Positions 1-4,466 of a stretch of 6,418 nucleotides of DNA are shown here, one piece after another. This DNA comes from an uncultured Gammaproteobacteria bacterium. GTDB lineage: Bacteria; Pseudomonadota; Gammaproteobacteria; Pseudomonadales; Litorivicinaceae. The translations under genes and the position numbers were made by a program. Within the stretch, counting starts at the first letter, position 1; each line of letters starts with the position of its first letter. Below the pieces are notes generated by a model. It saw nothing but the letters and a program-made list of their open reading frames with translations, ran no database searches and was not told the DNA's origin. Location: NCBI GenBank assembly GCA_913062835.1, contig CAJXXD010000054.1, positions 1 through 6,418 on the forward strand, read 5' to 3'.

Positions 1-192
1 TTCTTGCATCGTTCCAGTGCTTTTCACTCTGCGCCAAGATACGCAAATCACCGAGGGCTACCCTAGGTAAACGTAGTATTTCTACCTAGGGTAGCCCTCG
101 GTGAGTTGGACGGCCCGGGAGTAGCCGATACGAAGCTTGTTCATGTGTAGCTATGAATAAGACGCTGCTTTTATTTAGTTACTTTTATGAAT
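1..192. other. Non-coding region downstream of the thioredoxin-like gene
   Basis: No convincing open reading frame was found on either strand. The longest candidate I tried is a 20-codon minus-strand frame from an ATG near 144 into the inverted repeat, and it resembles nothing I know. The three minus-strand frames beyond the thioredoxin stop were read for a displaced C-terminal half with a cis-proline motif; none was seen. Positions 140-195 are AT-rich. The left part holds the long inverted repeat described separately. Confidence 0.6.
48..104. repeat. Long perfect inverted repeat (22-bp arms, 13-nt loop)
   Basis: The left arm 48-69 begins TCACCGAGGG and ends CCCTAGGTA. The right arm 83-104 is its exact reverse complement, with no mismatch over 22 bp. 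The spacer 70-82 can extend the stem by two more A-T pairs if C82 is bulged. Each arm also contains a smaller dyad of form TACC-N3-GGTA (59-69 and 83-93), so the structure is nested. As RNA it would form a very stable hairpin about 90 nt past the thioredoxin-like stop codon. No U-tract follows on either strand (GTTGGACG on plus, TTTGCGTA on minus), so a classical intrinsic terminator is not well supported. Alternatives are a paired operator, an mRNA 3'-end stabiliser, or a small palindromic repeat element. Confidence 0.85.
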
Positions 193-486
193 TTACACAC
201 CTATCTTCCAGACACCCTTTTCCTGAAAGGCTTCGATGGTCTGGGTACTTTCGCCGAAGTTCACCAGGTACACCGTCGCCTCGGCCCCCAACTTTTTTCC
301 TAACGTTTCGAGGTCTGGCAGTTCTTTAATACAGGGCGCACACCAGGTGGCCCAAAAGTTCACAATGGCGGGTGTTTCAAGCACGGCAGGGCGATCGTCT
401 AGGGTGGTCAATCCTTCCATTGACATCGCATTTTGTGCGCTAAATAGTAAGACGTATGCCAGTAAGATTGTCCTACGATTGAACAT
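193..486 (-). CDS. Truncated exported thioredoxin-like protein (TlpA/ResA type)
   Basis: This encodes 97 residues. An N-terminal signal peptide (about 1-20, basic NRR followed by a hydrophobic stretch, plausible cleavage after AQNA) would send it to the periplasm. The thioredoxin core starts near residue 40 with IVNFWATWCAPC, giving the redox-active Cys49-Ala-Pro-Cys52. The helix after it and the next strand (TVYLVNFGE, 72-79) are also recognisable. In the TlpA/ResA family such proteins reduce periplasmic disulfides, often for cytochrome c maturation. The frame stops at residue 97, roughly where the family would continue into the last two strands and the conserved cis-proline loop, so about a third of the usual mature domain is missing. 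The start is supported by a GGAGAG ribosome binding site six bases upstream. It is transcribed divergently from the HexR-like gene. Without the cis-proline half it is probably inactive or only partly folded, and it may be a decaying gene; identity as a thioredoxin-fold remnant is secure. Confidence 0.75.
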   Translation of the reverse strand: MFNRRTILLAYVLLFSAQNAMSMEGLTTLDDRPAVLETPAIVNFWATWCAPCIKELPDLETLGKKLGAEATVYLVNFGESTQTIEAFQEKGVWKIGV

Positions 487-545
487 CGGTTACTCTCCAT
501 GTGAAGCGGTTAAGAAGGATCGCTGACCCTAGTGTGCTCATTAAA

Positions 546-559
546 TGTGAAGAATTACA
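546..559. promoter_or_regulatory. Candidate autoregulatory operator of the HexR-like protein
   Basis: The sequence TGTGA-AGAA-TTACA is an imperfect inverted repeat with one mismatch in five paired positions. It lies 13 bases before the regulator's ATG. The HexR sites I know from gammaproteobacteria have TGTAA and TTACA half-sites around a five-base centre; here the centre is four bases. Binding at this position would block early transcription of the regulator. Assignment rests on half-site resemblance and location only. Confidence 0.35.
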
Positions 560-561
560 AC

Positions 562-565
562 GGAG
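562..565 (+). promoter_or_regulatory. Ribosome binding site deciding the regulator start
   Basis: GGAG lies seven bases before ATG 573. It favours that start over the upstream in-frame GTG at 501. The extra 24 residues from GTG 501 do not resemble the start of HexR proteins, which normally begin shortly before the helix-turn-helix domain. Confidence 0.7.
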
Positions 566-572
566 CGGCACA

Positions 573-1400
573 ATGCTGGATCAAGTCCGGGCGTCACTTT
601 CAAATCTCAGCAAGTCCGAACGGGCGGTCGCTGAAACCATTCTCTCAGATCCAGAGCGCTCAGTGCATTTGAGTATTGCTCGACTGGCCATGGCGGCTGG
701 CGTATCTGAGCCCACGGTCAATCGTTTTTGTCGGTCGCTCGGATGCAAAGGGTTCCCCGATTTTAAGTTGCGTTTAGCTCAAACTCTGGCCAACCCGGCG
801 AGTTTTCAAGTCCGTGGTCTGAACGACACTGACACCGCGCCATTGCTCGCAGATAAAATGTTCGAGACGGCGATGTCGCGTTTGAGTCGAGCTCGCGCGC
901 GGTTGCCAGAGCAGGATTTGGCCGGGGTGATTGGCGAGATTCGCGATTGCCGGCGTTTGTTGATCTACGGACTCGGACCTACCTCGGGATTGGCGCGGGG
1001 TGCGCAAGAGTTATTCATCGGAGCACCGGTGACGGTGTTGGTCCACACTGATGCGGTCATCCAAGAGTTAACAGCGAATACCGCGGGTGAAGGGGATCTA
1101 TTCTTGTTCTTGTGCACCAACGGTGAGACGGCCCCCATGGTTCAGTCGGCCACACTTGCCGATGAGCGGGGTGCGCGCTTGATTGCGATTGCTCCAACTG
1201 GGTCGCCGCTGGCACGTGCATGCCATCGCACATTGGATTTGGTGCTCGATTCGTCGTCGGCAACGTTAGCGCGATTCACCAACCGGCTGGTTTGCCAGGT
1301 CGTCCTTGAAGTGCTAGCCGAGGCGCTGGAGCAGGCCGGACGCAATTCGAAACGCCCCAAACGGTCATTAACGGCCCCAACGGATCAAGCTGCGCGATAG
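573..1400 (+). CDS. hexR: HexR-like transcriptional regulator (RpiR/MurR family, HTH plus SIS domain)
   Basis: This encodes 275 residues; HexR proteins are about 285. The N-terminal RpiR-type helix-turn-helix domain spans about 1-77, with the recognition segment ARLAMAAGVSEPTVNRFCRSLGCKGF (36-61) followed by DFKLRLAQ. A phosphosugar-binding SIS domain covers about 110-250, starting at LLIYGLGPTSG (129-139). The C-terminal NRLVCQVVLEVLA and PKRSL segments also match HexR proteins as I remember them. In pseudomonads and other gammaproteobacteria HexR represses Entner-Doudoroff and related sugar genes and releases DNA on binding 2-keto-3-deoxy-6-phosphogluconate. Here no sugar-pathway gene lies in the window. 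The motif usually written S-x-S-G-R in the SIS pocket reads CTNGET at 181-186, so the effector may differ. I am confident of the family and less so that it is functionally HexR. It may be autoregulated through the dyad at 546-559 and may be co-transcribed with radA, 34 bases downstream. Confidence 0.85.
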   Translation: MLDQVRASLSNLSKSERAVAETILSDPERSVHLSIARLAMAAGVSEPTVNRFCRSLGCKGFPDFKLRLAQTLANPASFQVRGLNDTDTAPLLADKMFETAMSRLSRARARLPEQDLAGVIGEIRDCRRLLIYGLGPTSGLARGAQELFIGAPVTVLVHTDAVIQELTANTAGEGDLFLFLCTNGETAPMVQSATLADERGARLIAIAPTGSPLARACHRTLDLVLDSSSATLARFTNRLVCQVVLEVLAEALEQAGRNSKRPKRSLTAPTDQAAR

Positions 1401-1423
1401 AAACTAGTCTATCCTGTGGCCAC

Positions 1424-1429
1424 GGAGGA
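1424..1429 (+). promoter_or_regulatory. Strong ribosome binding site for the GTG-started radA
   Basis: GGAGGA lies five bases before GTG 1435 and fixes this non-ATG start. An ATG at 1430-1432 is out of frame. The GTG puts the zinc finger at the expected distance from the N terminus of RadA. Confidence 0.8.
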
Positions 1430-1434
1430 ATGAC

Positions 1435-2802
1435 GTGGCCAAAAATCGTTCGATGTTTCAATGCCAAGCCTGTGCCACCTCGGTTGCACAGTGGACAGGG
1501 CAATGCCCAGGTTGCCAAGCCTGGAATACCTTAGTGGAAGTTACGGAGTCGCCGGTTGCCAAGGTGTCAGGGGGCGGTCGTGGCTATGCGGGTGCGTTGC
1601 CCGAGCGTGCGAAGCTTTCTGCGATCAAACCGGAAAAATTGTCTCGACTCCACTCTGGATACTCCGAATTTGACCGAGTCCTCGGGGGCGGCTTTGTGCA
1701 CGGTTCGGTGATTTTGCTTGGGGGTGCGCCCGGTGCGGGTAAAAGTACTCTTTTGCTTCAAGTGGCGACCGAACTGTCAGCCACTGAGCGGTGTTTGTAT
1801 GTCACCGGGGAAGAGTCGCTTGAGCAGATCGCTCTTCGGGCACAACGACTGGGTCTGACTGGCCCCCAGTTAGAATGTGTTTCCGAGACTCGGGTTGAAG
1901 CCATTGCTGCGATGGTCGAGGACATGAAACCTCGCTTGTTAGTGGTGGATTCGGTTCAGGTGATGCAGGTAGAAACCTTAAGCGGAGCCCCCGGCAGTGT
2001 CGGTCAGGTGAGAGAGTCTGCTGCTTTACTAACGCGATTGGCCAAGGCCACCGGCGTGATTGTGCTGCTCGTGGGGCACGTGACCAAGGAAGGTGCGCTG
2101 GCAGGGCCCAAAGTGCTTGAGCACATCATCGATGCCTCTTTGTTGCTCGATGGCGACAGCGGCGGCCGGTTCAGAACCCTGCGCGCACACAAAAATCGAT
2201 TCGGCTCGGTTGGTGAGCTCGGTGTCTTTGCTATGACCGAGCAAGGTCTCAAAGAGGTGAAAAATCCATCTGCGATTTTTTTGTCGCGGCCGGATGAAGT
2301 GGCATCGGGCTCGGCTGTGATCTGCACTTGGGAAGGCACGCGCCCCTTGTTGGTGGAAGTTCAAGCGCTGGTTGATGGGAGCCTCGCGGGATCGCCAAAA
2401 CGGGTCTCGGTGGGCTTAGACGGTCAGCGGCTGGCTATGCTGCTCGCGATATTGCATCGGCATGGGCAGCTCCAGCTAGGGGATCAAGACGTCTTCGTCA
2501 ATGCCGTCGGAGGTGTCCGCGTGACGGAGACTGGAGCCGACCTTGGGGCTCTCATGGCCTGTGTTTCGAGCTTTCGTGGGAAGCCTGTACCCAAAGAATG
2601 GGTGTTATTTGGCGAGGTCGGATTGTCAGGTGAAATCCGGCCGGTGGCCTCGGGGCAAGAACGCATCCGTGAAGCCGCCAAGCACGGCTTTAAACGGGCG
2701 ATCGTGCCTAAAGCAAACGCCCCCAAACAGGCCATTGATGGCATGATGGTGTCTCCAGTGACCCGTTTAACCGATGTATTGGAGCTATTTGATGGCTGTT
2801 GA
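1435..2802 (+). CDS. radA: DNA repair protein RadA (Sms)
   Basis: This encodes 455 residues; E. coli RadA has about 460. RadA is a cytoplasmic RecA-like ATPase that promotes branch migration and processing of recombination intermediates. Domains in order: a four-cysteine zinc finger (C10, C13, C24, C27); a RecA-like ATPase with Walker A GAPGAGKS (97-104) and Walker B LLVVDS (168-173); the RadA signature KNRFG (253-257); and a C-terminal Lon-protease-like domain from about residue 300, including FGEVGLSGEIRPV (392-404). All key ATPase and zinc residues are intact. In the Lon-like domain the segment TETGADL has Gly367 where I recall E. coli having Ser372, so any peptidase role is unlikely. The start is GTG. 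The 3' end overlaps pdxH by 11 bases, which suggests a shared transcript and coupled translation. Confidence 0.97.
   Translation: MAKNRSMFQCQACATSVAQWTGQCPGCQAWNTLVEVTESPVAKVSGGGRGYAGALPERAKLSAIKPEKLSRLHSGYSEFDRVLGGGFVHGSVILLGGAPGAGKSTLLLQVATELSATERCLYVTGEESLEQIALRAQRLGLTGPQLECVSETRVEAIAAMVEDMKPRLLVVDSVQVMQVETLSGAPGSVGQVRESAALLTRLAKATGVIVLLVGHVTKEGALAGPKVLEHIIDASLLLDGDSGGRFRTLRAHKNRFGSVGELGVFAMTEQGLKEVKNPSAIFLSRPDEVASGSAVICTWEGTRPLLVEVQALVDGSLAGSPKRVSVGLDGQRLAMLLAILHRHGQLQLGDQDVFVNAVGGVRVTETGADLGALMACVSSFRGKPVPKEWVLFGEVGLSGEIRPVASGQERIREAAKHGFKRAIVPKANAPKQAIDGMMVSPVTRLTDVLELFDGC
2781..2784 (+). promoter_or_regulatory. Ribosome binding site for pdxH inside the end of radA
   Basis: GGAG sits seven bases before ATG 2792 and within radA codons. 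It favours MAVDLEAL as the N terminus rather than the in-frame ATG at 2774, which has no clear site in front of it and would add six residues. Confidence 0.7.
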
Positions 2803-3430
2803 TTTAGAAGCATTACGGCGCGATTACCAGGCTGGGCAACTGACCGAAGAGGCGGCAGGTGATGATCCTTTGGCTTTGTTCACTCAATGGTTGGAAGACG
2901 CGCACGCATCAGAGCAGCTTGAGCCAAACGCCATGACGCTCGCTACGGTCGATGAGATGGGTTGTCCGCACGCTCGGATCGTTTTGCTCAAGGGCCATAA
3001 GGATCGCGCATTTCATTTCTATACCAACTACTTAAGCCACAAAGGCGAACAATTGCTGGTGAGCCCACGCGCTGCGCTCTGTTTTTGGTGGGATCGTTTA
3101 GAACGTCAAGTTCGCATTGAGGGGACAGTCGAAAAGCTATCGGATGCGGAGAACGACGGCTATTTTCAAGAACGTCCACGGGGGTCTCGATTAGGCGCCT
3201 GGGCAAGCCGCCAGTCGACTGTGATTACAGAGCATGCGGAGTTGACCGATGCCATGGCAGAGCTAGAGAGCACCTATTCCGACCACGTACCGCGTCCACC
3301 CTATTGGGGCGGCTATGCAGTCACCGCTACGCGCATTGAGTTTTGGCAGGGGCGGAGTTCGCGTTTACATGACCGACTTGATTACACATTCAATGGAAGC
3401 CATTGGAATCGCGTGCGCCGTGCTCCATAA
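2792..3430 (+). CDS. pdxH: Pyridoxine/pyridoxamine 5'-phosphate oxidase
   Basis: This encodes 212 residues; E. coli PdxH has 218. The enzyme is an FMN-dependent cytoplasmic oxidase that converts pyridoxine 5'-phosphate or pyridoxamine 5'-phosphate to pyridoxal 5'-phosphate with oxygen, the last step of vitamin B6 cofactor synthesis and salvage. Visible family features are the N-terminal DPLALFTQWLEDA; the FMN-binding segment ARIVLLKG (61-68) and FYTNYLSHKG (76-85); RQVRIEG (105-111); the SRLGAWASRQS stretch (132-142); the substrate-binding RLHDR (191-195); and a C-terminal W-x-R-x-x-x-AP ending (205-212), where many members end RLAP. Nothing is missing. It overlaps radA by 11 bases in another frame. 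Its product has no evident link to DNA repair, so the pairing is likely only transcriptional. Confidence 0.97.
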   Translation: MAVDLEALRRDYQAGQLTEEAAGDDPLALFTQWLEDAHASEQLEPNAMTLATVDEMGCPHARIVLLKGHKDRAFHFYTNYLSHKGEQLLVSPRAALCFWWDRLERQVRIEGTVEKLSDAENDGYFQERPRGSRLGAWASRQSTVITEHAELTDAMAELESTYSDHVPRPPYWGGYAVTATRIEFWQGRSSRLHDRLDYTFNGSHWNRVRRAP

Positions 3431-3447
3431 TTGGTGCATTGCATCAA
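3431..3447. promoter_or_regulatory. 17-bp near-perfect palindrome before the efflux genes
   Basis: TTGGTGCATTGCATCAA starts on the base after the pdxH stop codon and ends 26 bases before the adaptor ATG. Seven of eight base pairs around the central T match, and the eighth is a G/T pair that would wobble in RNA. This suits an operator for a dimeric regulator of the pump genes. It could also be a weak hairpin ending the radA-pdxH message, but the loop would be only three bases and no T-run follows. I could not identify a good promoter pair nearby; TTGACT at 3449 has no -10 at a usable distance before the ATG. Confidence 0.45.
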
Positions 3448-3473
3448 ATTGACTTTCGACTCAAGGAATCTGC

Positions 3474-4466
3474 ATGGCTAAGCCAAGTGTCGCGCTCTTT
3501 TTGGGGCTGATCTCAGTCTCGGCATGGGCCGAAATTGCCGTCACCGTCGTTGATCTGTCCGCTCAGTCAATTGCGCGTCAAAGTTCATATTCTGCGACGG
3601 TTGAGCCGTTAGATACCAGTGCATTATCGTCTGGGTTGTCTGCAGAAATTTTGGCCTTAGATGCCCGTCCAGGGGATCGGGTGAATCAGGGCGATCGCCT
3701 TGCATTGCTCGATTGTCGTGACGCCCGCTTATCAGAACGCGTAGCGCGTGCCGATCGTGTGCGCACCGAAGTCGAACTCGAATTTGCCAAACGCCAAGCC
3801 GAACGGATCGCCAAGCTGGCCGCGAGCAGTATTGCCAGTGAAGAACTCAAAGATACACGAGCCACCGATGTGGAGCGGGCCGCACAGGCGCTTGAAATGG
3901 CCGATGCGCGATTGGCGGAAGCCCAGTTACAGGCGTCTCGGTGCGAGGTGCGTGCTCCGTTTGATGCCGTGGTGACCGCACAATTGGCCTCGCAAGGGAC
4001 ACGCGTTGCAGTCGGTACGCCGATACTTGAGGTGGTCTCGCAAACGGTTGAAGTCAGAGCGCGCGTGCCAGTCACCTTAGATGTTGAAAACGTCAACCGC
4101 GTGACCTTCGTATCCGACAATCAAGAGATCCCGCTGACACAAGTATCCATGGGTGGGGCGGTCGAGAGTGAGACGGCCACTCGGTTGGTTCGGTTTGTGG
4201 CACGGGGCCATCGCCTTGAGCCTGGACTGCCCGGGCGGATCCGCGTGTATGCCGAGGGTCAATTTTTACCGGCAGATTTTCTGGTCGAGCGGGACGGGCG
4301 TTTGGGTCTGATGGTGTTGGATGGTGCGCGCGCTGCCTTCATTGAGCGGCCTCAGGCGGTGATGGGTCAGCCGGTCGAGATCACCGATCTTCCTGTCGAT
4401 CTTAAAGTGATTGAAAACGGTCGGTTTCGTGTCCGTGACGGCGATGCGGTGGTTGCGACCCCATGA
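3474..4466 (+). CDS. RND efflux periplasmic adaptor (membrane fusion protein, HlyD/AcrA type)
   Basis: This encodes 330 residues. A signal peptide (1-19, MAKPSVALFLGLISVSAWA, cleavage before EIA) exports it. There is no lipobox cysteine, so it is probably a soluble periplasmic protein rather than a lipoprotein. After it come a first half-lipoyl segment (about 49-82, ending GDRLALLDCRDARL); an alpha-helical coiled-coil hairpin rich in Ala, Arg and Glu (about 84-155); the second half-lipoyl CEVRAPFDAVVTAQLASQGTRV (157-178); a beta-barrel region (about 190-260); and a membrane-proximal domain to the end. Such adaptors bridge the inner-membrane RND transporter and a TolC-like channel. It is on the short side for the family. 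The AAGGAA site five bases before ATG 3474 supports the start. It overlaps the permease gene by four bases. The substrate cannot be predicted. Confidence 0.92.
   Translation: MAKPSVALFLGLISVSAWAEIAVTVVDLSAQSIARQSSYSATVEPLDTSALSSGLSAEILALDARPGDRVNQGDRLALLDCRDARLSERVARADRVRTEVELEFAKRQAERIAKLAASSIASEELKDTRATDVERAAQALEMADARLAEAQLQASRCEVRAPFDAVVTAQLASQGTRVAVGTPILEVVSQTVEVRARVPVTLDVENVNRVTFVSDNQEIPLTQVSMGGAVESETATRLVRFVARGHRLEPGLPGRIRVYAEGQFLPADFLVERDGRLGLMVLDGARAAFIERPQAVMGQPVEITDLPVDLKVIENGRFRVRDGDAVVATP

Larger units (their letters stand above)
487..572. promoter_or_regulatory. Divergent intergenic region between thioredoxin-like gene and regulator
   Basis: This 86-base stretch separates two divergently oriented start codons, so it should hold both promoters. 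I could not find a sigma-70 pair with good -35, -10 and spacing on either strand, so no promoter hexamers are called. A possible operator dyad lies at 546-559. Confidence 0.4.

Noticed and set aside
48..104. Intrinsic bidirectional terminator
   Set aside because: The stem is strong enough, but neither side has a T-run and the stem is longer than usual. Kept as an unexplained inverted repeat instead.
41..111. Integron attC-like site: on the minus strand GTCCAAC (111-105) fits the core RYYYAAC and is followed by a palindrome
   Set aside because: The opposite core would have to be GTTRRRY, but the sequence there is TTTGCGT. attC stems are normally imperfect with unpaired bases, while this one is a perfect 22-bp stem. 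No integrase or cassette array is visible.
236..526. Plus-strand open frame of 96 codons opposite the thioredoxin-like gene
   Set aside because: It lies antisense to a gene with a clear active-site motif, has no recognisable domain, and is best explained as a shadow frame.
501..572. Extended regulator N terminus from the in-frame GTG at 501
   Set aside because: The extra 24 residues do not look like HexR, and a good GGAG site precedes ATG 573.
1416..1423. GTGGCCAC palindrome between hexR and radA
   Set aside because: At eight bases it is expected by chance at this scale, and it does not match a known site.
2774..2791. Longer PdxH starting at ATG 2774
   Set aside because: There is no ribosome site before it, and GGAG at 2781-2784 is correctly placed for ATG 2792.
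3686..4120. Minus-strand open frame of 144 codons inside the adaptor gene
   Set aside because: It is rich in Ser, Thr, Arg and Ala, as expected opposite an Ala/Arg/Glu-rich coiled coil, and has no domain or ribosome site.
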